DNA of 64,000 bases from Niastella sp. (GTDB taxonomy: Bacteria > Bacteroidota > Bacteroidia > Chitinophagales > Chitinophagaceae), in assembly GCA_017744515.1 (NCBI GenBank), contig JAGIBF010000014.1, positions 1-64,000 of the forward strand, written 5' to 3'. A model generated the notes under the pieces. That model was given only the letters and a program-made list of their open reading frames with translations. It searched no databases and was not told the DNA's origin. Positions 8,484 through 17,250 of this stretch are shown here, piece by piece (within the stretch, counting starts at the first letter, position 1; the number at the start of each line of letters is the position of its first letter). The position numbers and the translations under genes are program-made.

Positions 8484-9935
8484 TTGAACAATATGAAGAA
8501 TTTCTTAGACGAAAATTTCCTGCTGCACACGAAAACAGCACAGAAGCTATACCATGATTATGCGAAGAGCATGCCCATTATAGACTATCACTGCCACCTG
8601 CCACAACAACAGATAGCAGAAGATAAACAATTTGAGAACCTTACCCAGATATGGCTATACGGCGACCATTACAAATGGCGCGCTATGCGCACCAATGGCG
8701 CCGACGAAAAATATTGCACCGGCAATGCCAGCGATTACGAGAAATTTGAGAAGTGGGCGGAAGTGGTACCCTACACTTTGCGCAATCCCCTGTACCATTG
8801 GACACACCTCGAATTACAACGCTACTTCGATGTACACAAAGTATTGAACCCTGCCACCGCAAAAGAAATATACGACGAGTGTACAGCAAAACTCCAGACA
8901 CCGGAGTTTGGCGTACGCAACCTCCTCCGTAAGATGGATGTAAGAGTGGTATGCACTACGGACGATCCTGTGGATACACTGGAATACCACGCACAACTCC
9001 AGGCCGAGCGATTCGAAATACCGATCCTGCCTGCCTTTAGGCCCGATGCGGCAATGAACGTTGACAATCCGGTTAACTTCAATAACTATGTGAGTAAAGT
9101 AGAGAAGGCTGCGAACGTTTCAGTTAGCTCCCTCAGCGATTACCTCACAGCATTGAAAAAACGCCACGATTTCTTTTCAGCCCATGGCTGCAGCGTGTCC
9201 GACCACGGCCTCGAAGAAATCTACGCAGAAGACTATACAGAAGCAGAACTCAATACCATATTTGATAAAGTACGTAGCGGTAAAACATTGGAGCTGATAG
9301 AACGCAAGAAGTTCAAATCAGCCATGCTCGTCACCTTTGCAGAATGGGATTGGGAACGCGGCTGGGTACAACAATATCACTTGGGCGCCCTGCGCAACAA
9401 CAACAGCCGCATGCTCGGCCAACTGGGACCCGATACCGGCTGGGATTCCATTGGAGATTTTCCACAGGCAAGGTCACTGGCCAAATTCCTCAACCGCCTC
9501 GACAGCGATGACAAGCTCACCAAAACCATTTTGTACAACCTCAATCCTGCAGATAATGAATTGATGGCTACAATGGTGGGCAATTTCAACGATGGCTCCA
9601 CAGCCGGTAAGATACAATGGGGCTCAGGCTGGTGGTTCCTCGACCAGAAAGATGGCATGACAAAGCAAATAAATGCTTTATCCAATATGGGATTGATAAG
9701 CAGATTCGTAGGCATGCTCACCGATTCAAGAAGTTTCCTCTCATATCCGCGACATGAGTATTTCCGTCGTATCTTGTGCAACCTGTTTGGGGATGAGATA
9801 GAAAACGGAGAATTACCCAATGATATTCCATGGGTAGGAAAAGTGATACAGGATATCTGTTTCCACAACGCCAAAAACTATTTCAACTGGCAGCACGTCG
9901 AAAAACAATCACTCATTACAGAAAAGATATTTTAA
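8484..9935 (+). CDS. uxaC: glucuronate/galacturonate isomerase
   Basis: MPIIDYHCHLPQQQIAEDKQFENLTQIWLYGDHYKWRAMRTNG; UxaC family. Alternative ATG at 8493. Confidence 0.95.
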   Translation: MNNMKNFLDENFLLHTKTAQKLYHDYAKSMPIIDYHCHLPQQQIAEDKQFENLTQIWLYGDHYKWRAMRTNGADEKYCTGNASDYEKFEKWAEVVPYTLRNPLYHWTHLELQRYFDVHKVLNPATAKEIYDECTAKLQTPEFGVRNLLRKMDVRVVCTTDDPVDTLEYHAQLQAERFEIPILPAFRPDAAMNVDNPVNFNNYVSKVEKAANVSVSSLSDYLTALKKRHDFFSAHGCSVSDHGLEEIYAEDYTEAELNTIFDKVRSGKTLELIERKKFKSAMLVTFAEWDWERGWVQQYHLGALRNNNSRMLGQLGPDTGWDSIGDFPQARSLAKFLNRLDSDDKLTKTILYNLNPADNELMATMVGNFNDGSTAGKIQWGSGWWFLDQKDGMTKQINALSNMGLISRFVGMLTDSRSFLSYPRHEYFRRILCNLFGDEIENGELPNDIPWVGKVIQDICFHNAKNYFNWQHVEKQSLITEKIF

Positions 9936-9951
9936 AGCGGATACACCAAAC

Positions 9952-10722
9952 ATGGCAATACTGGACTACTTCAACCTCAAGGGCAAAACAGCCCTCGTAA
10001 CAGGATGTAACAAAGGCATAGGAAAAGGAATGGCGTTGGGCCTTGCAGAAGCAGGCGCCGATATCATTGGCGTTTCAGGCTCCCTCGAGCTCAGCGGCAG
10101 CGATATAGAAAAGCAGGTTACCGCCCTCGGAAGAAAGTTCAAAGCCTACCAGGCCGATCTTTCCGACCGCACAAGCCTCTACACCTTCGTTGAAAAAGCC
10201 AAAGCAGAAAATCCACAGATAGATATTTTGGTCAACAATGCCGGCACCATTATGCGTAAACCGGCAGCCGAACATCCCGATGAATACTGGGACAAAGTAA
10301 TGTCGATCAACCTCGATGCACCCTTTATTCTGGCAAGAGAGTTTGGAAAAGACATGGTAGCCCGCGGTAGCGGCAAGATTATTTTTACTTGTTCCCTGCT
10401 TACATTTCAGGGCGGTATCAACGTACCATCCTACGCGTCGAGCAAAGGAGCCTTGGGCAGTCTGATCAAAGCACTGGCCAACGAGTGGGCGCCTAAAGGC
10501 GTTAACGTAAATGGCGTTGCGCCCGGTTATATCGCTACCGATAATACCGAAGCATTGCGCAACGATCCGGTACGCAGCAAGTCGATCTTGGATCGCATAC
10601 CCGCCGGCCGTTGGGGCGAAGCAGAAGACTTTAAAGGAGCCGTTGTGTTCCTCGCATCCGATGCCTCCTCCTACGTCAACGGCACCATCCTCACCGTCGA
10701 TGGCGGCTGGATGGGAAGATAA
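9952..10722 (+). CDS. kduD: 2-deoxy-D-gluconate 3-dehydrogenase / 5-keto-4-deoxyuronate reductase (SDR)
   Basis: SDR motifs TGCNKGIGKGMALGL, NNAGTI, YASSKGAL, next to kduI. Confidence 0.9.
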   Translation: MAILDYFNLKGKTALVTGCNKGIGKGMALGLAEAGADIIGVSGSLELSGSDIEKQVTALGRKFKAYQADLSDRTSLYTFVEKAKAENPQIDILVNNAGTIMRKPAAEHPDEYWDKVMSINLDAPFILAREFGKDMVARGSGKIIFTCSLLTFQGGINVPSYASSKGALGSLIKALANEWAPKGVNVNGVAPGYIATDNTEALRNDPVRSKSILDRIPAGRWGEAEDFKGAVVFLASDASSYVNGTILTVDGGWMGR

Positions 10723-10730
10723 AATAGCAT

Positions 10731-10804
10731 GTCACGCTGAGCTCATCTGTCACGTTGAGCCTGTCGAAACGTCAAACTGTTGTCACGCTGAGCTTGTCGA
10801 AGCG
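10731..10804. repeat. three tandem copies of the GTCACgcTGAGCttGTCGAAgcg repeat
   Basis: Copies at about 10731, 10749-10771 and 10782-10804; a fourth at 23867-23889. Confidence 0.8.
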
Positions 10805-10832
10805 CTAACAAAGAAATCTTGAAACTATAAAC

Positions 10833-11663
10833 ATGGAGATACGTTTTCAGAATAGCCCGAAGGAAACCAGCCGCATGAACACCAAAGAGCTGCGGGAGAA
10901 CTTTCATATCCCTGCCCTCATGCAGGATGATAATGTAAACCTGGTATACTCACACTACGACCGCGTGATCATTGGTGGAGTAAAACCCTTCAGCAAAGCA
11001 GTTGAACTGCCCAACCATACCGAGCTGCGCGCTGAATACTTTTTAGAGCGCCGTGAACTGGGCATCATCAATGTAGGCGGCAACGGCACAGTAGAAGCAG
11101 ATGGCGTTAAATACACCCTCAGCAAACTCGATTGCCTCTACCTTGGCAAAGGAATAAAGCAAGTATTATTCAGCAGCGATGATAAAAACGCACCCGCAGT
11201 ATTTTTCCTCTTGAGCGCTCCGGCACACCATGCGTATCCCGCTAAGAAACTGACCAAAGAAGATGCATCACCGGTTGAACTGGGTGATCAGACAACTGCC
11301 AACCGCCGCACGATCTATAAATACATCCATGCAGATGGCATACAAAGCTGCCAGCTGGTGATGGGACTTACGGTATTGAGCAGTGGCAGCGTATGGAATA
11401 CGATGCCGCCACACACACATACCCGGCGCATGGAAGCCTATTTCTATTTCGACGTACCCGAACAACACAGGGTATTCCATTTCATGGGAGAACCAACAGA
11501 AACAAGACACCTCTTGGTGGCGAATCATGAAGCGATCGTATCACCCCCATGGTCTATCCATTCCGGTTGCGGTACATCCAACTATTCCTTCATCTGGGGA
11601 ATGGCCGGTGAGAACTACACCTTCACCGATATGGATGCTGTAGCCATCGCCGATATTAGATAA
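10833..11663 (+). CDS. kduI: 5-dehydro-4-deoxy-D-glucuronate isomerase
   Basis: MEIRFQNSPKETSRMNTKELRENFHIPALMQDDNVNLVYSHYDRVIIGG...MPPHTHTRRMEAYFYFD; KduI family. Confidence 0.95.
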   Translation: MEIRFQNSPKETSRMNTKELRENFHIPALMQDDNVNLVYSHYDRVIIGGVKPFSKAVELPNHTELRAEYFLERRELGIINVGGNGTVEADGVKYTLSKLDCLYLGKGIKQVLFSSDDKNAPAVFFLLSAPAHHAYPAKKLTKEDASPVELGDQTTANRRTIYKYIHADGIQSCQLVMGLTVLSSGSVWNTMPPHTHTRRMEAYFYFDVPEQHRVFHFMGEPTETRHLLVANHEAIVSPPWSIHSGCGTSNYSFIWGMAGENYTFTDMDAVAIADIR

Positions 11664-11682
11664 AACGACATTAGTAGCAAAT

Positions 11683-12705
11683 ATGAAAGGAACTGTATTT
11701 TGTTTTGGTGAACTATTACTGCGCATGTCGCCCGTGCTGGACAGAGCATGGATACAGAGCAATACCATGCCGGTGTATATCGGCGGCGCAGAATTGAACG
11801 TGGCCACTGCATTGGCGCGCTGGAACATACCAACGAGGTACAGTACGGCATTACCGGATAACTACTTATCCAAAGAGATTCGCGACGAGGTCCAGTCCAA
11901 GAACATCGATACGTCAGCCTTCTATTTTTCAGGCAGCCGGGTAGGTGTCTATTACCTGCCCCAGGGCATCGACATGAAAAATGCAGGCGTTATCTACGAT
12001 AGAGCCCATTCCTCCTTTGCAGAATTGAAACCCGGCATGATCGATTGGGACACGATACTGAAAGACGTGACCTGGTTCCACATGAGCGCCATTAGCCCGG
12101 CCCTCAATGAAAATGTGGTAGCAGTATGTAAAGAAGGAGCCGCTGCGGCATCAGCTAAAGGCATTACAGTATCGATCGACCTGAACTACCGCGCCAAGCT
12201 GTGGCAATATGGCAAGAAGCCGGTAGAAGTGATGCCCGGGCTGGCACAATATTGCGATGTGATCATGGGCAACATCTGGGCAGCCAACAGTTTGCTGGGC
12301 ATCCCTGTAGATCCCGAGATTCACATCAACGGTAAGAAAGAAGATTTCCTGCAACACGCTATAAAAACTTCAGAAGCGATACAGCAACAATACCCCAAAT
12401 GCAAAGTGGTCGCCAACACATTCCGCTTCGATCACGGCGATGGCGGCATTTTGTATTACGCTTCATTATATACTGGAGACAAGCTATACAGCACAACTGA
12501 GCTGATAGCGAACAAGATCGTAGATAAAGTAGGCAGTGGCGATTGCTTCATGGCAGGACTGATCTATGGTCTCTACCATCAGCAGGAACCACAGCAAGTC
12601 ATTGATGTGGCAGGCAGGGCAGCATTTGGAAAACTGATGGAGAAAGGAGACACCACCAGCCAGGATATGGAAACCATTATTGCACAACTAAGCAAGCATA
12701 GCTGA
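11683..12705 (+). CDS. kdgK: PfkB-family sugar kinase, 2-keto-3-deoxygluconate kinase
   Basis: FGELLLRMSP...GGAELNVATALARW...DKVGSGDCFMAGLIYGL; PfkB signature. Confidence 0.88.
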   Translation: MKGTVFCFGELLLRMSPVLDRAWIQSNTMPVYIGGAELNVATALARWNIPTRYSTALPDNYLSKEIRDEVQSKNIDTSAFYFSGSRVGVYYLPQGIDMKNAGVIYDRAHSSFAELKPGMIDWDTILKDVTWFHMSAISPALNENVVAVCKEGAAAASAKGITVSIDLNYRAKLWQYGKKPVEVMPGLAQYCDVIMGNIWAANSLLGIPVDPEIHINGKKEDFLQHAIKTSEAIQQQYPKCKVVANTFRFDHGDGGILYYASLYTGDKLYSTTELIANKIVDKVGSGDCFMAGLIYGLYHQQEPQQVIDVAGRAAFGKLMEKGDTTSQDMETIIAQLSKHS

Positions 12706-12706
12706 T

Positions 12707-13360
12707 ATGGAAGGAATAATCAGGAAGATTGCAGAACAAGGCATGCTGCCATTATATTTTCATGCCGACCCATCCGTAAGCGTGGAAGTGCTGAAAGCAT
12801 TATATGCAGCAGGTATTCACGCAGTAGAATATACGAACCGTGGCGAGGCCGCACTGGAGAATTTCAAACTACTGAAAGAGACCCGCGATCGCGAGCTCCC
12901 CGAAATGTTGCTCGGCATAGGTACGATCAAACGTAAGAAAGACGCCAAAGCATTCATGAAAGCCGGTGCAGACTTTATCATCGCACCCGGCATGATAGAA
13001 GAAGTGGCCGAAGCAGTACACAAAGAAGAAATGCTGTGGATTCCCGGTTGCATGACCCCCACAGAGATCATCAAAGCCGAGGAAGCAGGCGCCAAACTGG
13101 TGAAATTGTTCCCGGGCAACCTGTTGGGGCCAGCCTTTGTAAGCGCCATCAAAGAACTGTTCCCCGATCTGTACTTTATGCCCACCGGTGGAGTGGAAGT
13201 AAACAAAGAGAACCTTGCAGGCTGGTTCAAATCAGGCGTAGTAGCAGTAGGTATGGGCAGCAAGCTCATCACCAAAGACATTTTAGAAAAGAAAGAGTAC
13301 GAAACACTCATCAATAAAACGAAAGAAGCAATCGCCCTTGTGCAGGAAGTGCGTGGATAA
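12707..13360 (+). CDS. eda: 2-dehydro-3-deoxy-phosphogluconate (KDPG/KHG) aldolase
   Basis: GIGTIKRKKDAKAFMKAGADFIIAPGM...KLVKLFPGNLLGPAFVSAIKELFPDLYFMPTGGV; 1-nt gap after kdgK. Confidence 0.92.
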   Translation: MEGIIRKIAEQGMLPLYFHADPSVSVEVLKALYAAGIHAVEYTNRGEAALENFKLLKETRDRELPEMLLGIGTIKRKKDAKAFMKAGADFIIAPGMIEEVAEAVHKEEMLWIPGCMTPTEIIKAEEAGAKLVKLFPGNLLGPAFVSAIKELFPDLYFMPTGGVEVNKENLAGWFKSGVVAVGMGSKLITKDILEKKEYETLINKTKEAIALVQEVRG

Positions 13361-13426
13361 GAAGGGATCTCATATAAACAACCAATTCTAAATCCCAGAT
13401 CCGGGATTCGGACTAAAAAAACGATC

Positions 13427-14995
13427 ATGCAGCAAGCCATAGGGAAATACAGGTGGACCATTTGCGGACTCTTATTTTTCGCCACCACGGTCAACTATCT
13501 CGACAGACAGGTATTGAGCCTTTTACAGCCACGTCTGGAGTCCATGTTCAACTGGACAAGCAGCGATTATGCCAACATCACTGCGGTATTCCAGTTTACA
13601 TACGCCATCTTCATGCTGTTTGCGGGTCGCATCATCGACAAGCTGGGCACTAAAAAAGGATATGCATGGGCCATTGTCATCTGGTCTATTGGCGCCATCA
13701 TCCATTCTCAGGCCGAGCCTATTGGAAAAGCAGTAGGTGCCTTAGTGGGTGCTGCAGGTGCTTTCACGGTAATAGGATTTATGGTATGCCGCGCTGTACT
13801 CGCTTTGGGAGAAGCAGGTAACTTTCCTGCAGCCATCAAAGCAACCGCTGAATACTTTCCTAAGAAAGAACGTTCACTCGCTACCGGTATCTTTAATTCA
13901 GGTGCAAACGTAGGAGCTATCCTTGCTCCCCTTACCGTACCCTGGATTGCTGATCATTGGGGTTGGGGAGCAGCATTCGAGATCATTGGTGCCGTTGGTT
14001 TCCTTTGGTTGATCTTCTGGTGGCTCTTCTATGAAAAGCCCGAAAAACAAAAGAGACTTTCTCAGGCAGAACTGGAATATATCAGAAGCGATAAAGAAGA
14101 CGCTCCGGCTCAAACAGCTACTGCCCAGTCCGAAAAAGTTTCCTGGTTTAAACTTCTTACATATCGTCAAACATGGGCCTTCGCGATCGGTAAATTCAGT
14201 ACCGATGGCATTTGGTGGTTCTTCCTGTTTTGGCTGCCAGCCTACCTCAAGGCCCAGTATGGCATGGTGGGAGAATCAATCCAGTTCCCGTTGGCAATAT
14301 GTTACACATTTGCCATGATTGGTAGCATCATGGGAGGATGGTTCCCGATGTACTTTATCAAAAAAGGATATGCAGCCTACGATGGCCGTATGCGTGCCAT
14401 GCTGTTGATTGCAGTTTTCCCATTGGTAGTATTGGCCGCACAGCCGTTAGGGTACATTAGCTTTTGGGTACCTGTATTCTTCATAGGCATAGGCACGGCT
14501 GCACACCAGGCATGGAGCGCCAACATCTTCACCACAGTGTCAGATATGTTCCCGAAAAAAGCGGTGGGCTCTGTGGTAGGTATCGGCGGTATGGCTGGCG
14601 GATTAGGTGGCGTATTAGTTACCAAAATTGGAGGCTGGCTTTTCGACGCCTATACAGCTACAGGCATTACCAGATCATGGGCCGATGCAAAAGCCGCCGG
14701 CCTTGGTGAGTTTGTCGACAAGGTACAGGCGATGAACCTGCTCACCAAAGCAGGCGATAAAGTCAACATACAGGCAAAAGCATTATCCAACATCTCCAAA
14801 GATGTGGTAGAGCAGATCAAGGCCATCGATCCTGCAGCATTCGATAAATTCCTGCAAATACAAAAACCATTGGTACAGGCCGAAATGACCACAGCCTACA
14901 CCATCATGTTCACCATTTGCGCATTAGCCTATCTGTTCGCCTGGATCATCATGAAATCACTCGTACCCAAGTACAAACCCATCACAGACCTGTAA
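13427..14995 (+). CDS. exuT: MFS hexuronate transporter (ExuT-like) with large hydrophilic insertion
   Basis: YRWTICGLLFFATTVNYLDRQVLSLLQPRLE...; ACS-type MFS motifs, GNFPAAIKATAEYFPKKERSLATGIFNSGANVGAI. Confidence 0.88.
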   Translation: MQQAIGKYRWTICGLLFFATTVNYLDRQVLSLLQPRLESMFNWTSSDYANITAVFQFTYAIFMLFAGRIIDKLGTKKGYAWAIVIWSIGAIIHSQAEPIGKAVGALVGAAGAFTVIGFMVCRAVLALGEAGNFPAAIKATAEYFPKKERSLATGIFNSGANVGAILAPLTVPWIADHWGWGAAFEIIGAVGFLWLIFWWLFYEKPEKQKRLSQAELEYIRSDKEDAPAQTATAQSEKVSWFKLLTYRQTWAFAIGKFSTDGIWWFFLFWLPAYLKAQYGMVGESIQFPLAICYTFAMIGSIMGGWFPMYFIKKGYAAYDGRMRAMLLIAVFPLVVLAAQPLGYISFWVPVFFIGIGTAAHQAWSANIFTTVSDMFPKKAVGSVVGIGGMAGGLGGVLVTKIGGWLFDAYTATGITRSWADAKAAGLGEFVDKVQAMNLLTKAGDKVNIQAKALSNISKDVVEQIKAIDPAAFDKFLQIQKPLVQAEMTTAYTIMFTICALAYLFAWIIMKSLVPKYKPITDL

Positions 14996-15016
14996 AACAT
15001 ACATAACGAAAAATAA

Positions 15017-15052
15017 TAAAAGCGGTGACATCGAAAGGTGTCACCGCTTTTA
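15017..15052 (+). terminator. strong Rho-independent-like terminator closing the uronate operon
   Basis: TAAAAGCGGTGACA-tcgaaagg-TGTCACCGCTTTTA, a perfect 14-bp stem 22 nt after exuT. Confidence 0.9.
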
Positions 15053-15079
15053 CATTAATATCGAAGTGAACGGTATTCT

Positions 15080-15133
15080 ACACTCGCTCGCCTCTGGCGA
15101 GTGAGCCTATTGCTGGGCCTCTGGCCCTTCGAT
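15080..15133. repeat. double hairpin cactCGCTCGCctctgGCGAGtg ... GGGCCtctGGCCC
   Basis: Stem/loop design with 'cctctgg' loops as at 6630-6690; stem sequences differ. Confidence 0.65.
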
Positions 15134-15155
15134 GCAAAGGAATTACTAAGCAAAC

Positions 15156-15221
15156 GGAATTGCCCGGCCCTTCAGGGCCGGGACTTTAAAGCCTCACCCC
15201 TTACACTGGGCTTTAGCCCCA
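15156..15221. repeat. REP-like double-hairpin element, copy 2
   Basis: gaattGCCCGGCCCTtcAGGGCCGGG ... TGGGCTTTAGCCCc. Confidence 0.8.
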
Positions 15222-15277
15222 TTATAATTCGTGTAATTCGCTAAAAATTCGTGTTGTTTGATCTACTAAAATTCGCG

Positions 15278-15595
15278 TTACTTCGAAACCACTTTCAACC
15301 CCACAATCGAACCGATCAACAAAAAGATGAAGAACATACGCCAGAAATCTGCAGGCTCCTTATAAAGCGTAATCCCCATGATCACAGTACCCACAGCGCC
15401 AATGCCAGTCCACACGGCATACGCCGTTCCGATAGGAATATGTTGGATAGCTTTATTCAGCAAAAGGAAGCTCGCCACAATACACACAAAGAAGGCACTC
15501 GCCCATTTAATATTAGTGAAGTTATTAGACAGCTTTAAACAAGTAGTAAAACCGACCTCGAATAATCCCGCGATAATGAGAATGATCCACGACAT
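15278..15595 (-). CDS. SMR family (SugE/EmrE-like) small multidrug transporter
   Basis: MSWIILIIAGLFEVGFTTCLKLSNNFTN...PIGTAYAVWTGIGAVGTVIMGITLYKEP. Confidence 0.9.
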   Translation of the reverse strand: MSWIILIIAGLFEVGFTTCLKLSNNFTNIKWASAFFVCIVASFLLLNKAIQHIPIGTAYAVWTGIGAVGTVIMGITLYKEPADFWRMFFIFLLIGSIVGLKVVSK

Positions 15596-15715
15596 GACCT
15601 TGCATTTTAGACCGCAAAGGTCGGCCATAAGCGCAGGAAATTTTTTAACATAAGATAAGAAAGGGTATCAACACAACTGCGCCGTAGTTCGTGCCCCCAC
15701 GAACCACACCACACC

Positions 15716-16282
15716 TCAACGCAGCTCAGCCCGTATCCTGCTGAGCGTTACCTGCGTTACACCAAGGTAAGAAGCAATATAACCAAGCTGCACCCGCTGG
15801 ATCAGCTCAGGGCTACTTTCCAGGAGATTTTTATACCGCTCGGAAGCAGGTTGAAATTGAAGACCGATAAAGCAGGATTCCGTTTTTACAAGCTCTTGTT
15901 CGGCCAGCTTACGCCCCCAGTTGGCCAGTTGAATATGAGTGTCGAAGAGGTGACGTATTTCAGAGTGGGATATACTATAAACGATAGAGTCCTCCAGCAG
16001 TTCAACCGTCTCATAACCCGGTTTATCAGCAACATAACTGTTGTAAGAAAGCGCCACGGAACCTTCCGCACCAAACCAGAAAGTGATCTCTTTATCCTCC
16101 CGGTAACAATAAGCCCGGGCGATACCCTTTTCAATGAAGTACAACTTTTGTTCTACGCGCCCTTCCCTTAGCAAAACATGATTTTTGGGAAGCTCCTCCG
16201 CTACCAGCAAACCAGTCAGCTCTTGCAATACCGGCGCCGGCAGCGGATAGATACGTTGTATATGTTGTATAACAGTATTCAA
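15716..16282 (-). CDS. Crp/Fnr family transcriptional regulator
   Basis: cNMP-binding-like N-terminus, C-terminal HTH VQLGYIASYLGVTQVTLSRIRAELR. Confidence 0.88.
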   Translation of the reverse strand: MNTVIQHIQRIYPLPAPVLQELTGLLVAEELPKNHVLLREGRVEQKLYFIEKGIARAYCYREDKEITFWFGAEGSVALSYNSYVADKPGYETVELLEDSIVYSISHSEIRHLFDTHIQLANWGRKLAEQELVKTESCFIGLQFQPASERYKNLLESSPELIQRVQLGYIASYLGVTQVTLSRIRAELR

Positions 16283-16286
16283 AAAA

Positions 16287-17015
16287 TTACTTCTTCATAG
16301 CATATCGGATACCACCCAGCAAATGCTGCAGGAACAAAGTGTCGGTAGTAAAAGACTCATCCGTATGCCCCAGTTCAGTATAGAAGGCGCGGCCGCCATC
16401 GTATTTATGATACCAGGCCATGGGATGATAAGAAGTGTCCATTCGTCGACCGGTATAAGACGTTTCATCGATCGTGATCAAAACGTGGATACTGTCCGAT
16501 ATCCATTTAAAATTGTACCACTCGTCCTTTCTTGTCCAACGCTTGGGCAAATGCTTGGTGGAAATATGTTTACTATCTACAATGTCAAGCGAAGCATCCT
16601 GCGTAGCAGGGTGACTTTTAAAATAAGCCCCTACCAGCCTGCCATACCAGGGCCAGTCATATTCAGTATCGGTAGCGGCATGTACACCCACAAAACCACC
16701 GCCGGAGCGGATATATTGCTCGAATGCAGCCTGCTGTTGATCATCCAATACATTACCCGTAGTGCTCAGGAATACCACAGCCTTATATTTTTTCAGGTTA
16801 TCCTTATTGAACACAGTAGCATCAGTAGTAGTATCTACTCCGAATTTGTTTTCCTGACCCATTTTGATAATGGCCAGTTTGCCTTGGGCAATGGAATTGT
16901 GATGAAAGCCGGCTGTTTTACAGAATACCAATACTTTATTCTTCTGCGCAGCTGTTGTCAAAGACACCAATACCATAAACAACACGGCACCCGATATTTT
17001 AGAGAAAGTGGTCAT
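16287..17015 (-). CDS. ThuA domain-containing secreted protein
   Basis: VLVFCKTAGFHHNSI...GGGFVGVHAATDTEYDWPWYGRLVGAYFKSHP; ThuA family. Confidence 0.9.
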   Translation of the reverse strand: MTTFSKISGAVLFMVLVSLTTAAQKNKVLVFCKTAGFHHNSIAQGKLAIIKMGQENKFGVDTTTDATVFNKDNLKKYKAVVFLSTTGNVLDDQQQAAFEQYIRSGGGFVGVHAATDTEYDWPWYGRLVGAYFKSHPATQDASLDIVDSKHISTKHLPKRWTRKDEWYNFKWISDSIHVLITIDETSYTGRRMDTSYHPMAWYHKYDGGRAFYTELGHTDESFTTDTLFLQHLLGGIRYAMKK

Positions 17016-17168
17016 ATGGCTTTTAATTAAGAAGATGAACTTATTCCGTGAAGCTAAGGCAAAACCACGAATATTTTTTCACCCGGTACTGGTCTTCTTA
17101 TCTCATCGCGAAAAAAATTTCATCCTCCTTCTTTTCCCAACTAATTGACAGACAGACATTTTTTCAAC

Positions 17169-17184
17169 TGGCACCGCCTTTGGA
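17169..17184 (+). promoter_or_regulatory. candidate sigma54 (-24/-12) promoter
   Basis: TGGCAC-CGCCT-TTGGA versus consensus TGGCAC-N5-TTGCA; one mismatch at the -12 C. 67 nt upstream of the 17251 start codon. Confidence 0.55.
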
Positions 17185-17250
17185 TATACATCAGCGTAAC
17201 CAGGAGTTACCTGATTGTCATCATCATTCTTCATTTTAAAACATTTTGTT

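Noticed and set aside
10511-10822. + strand ORF of 103 aa ending ...CHAELVEALTKKS
   Set aside because: Out of frame with kduD and its tail is a translation of the TCACGCTGAGCTTGTCGAAG repeats.
12817-13494. Minus-strand 225-aa ORF
   Set aside because: Antisense to eda, which is unambiguous.
16323-17030. + strand 235-aa ORF
   Set aside because: Antisense to the ThuA-domain gene; translation has no family features.
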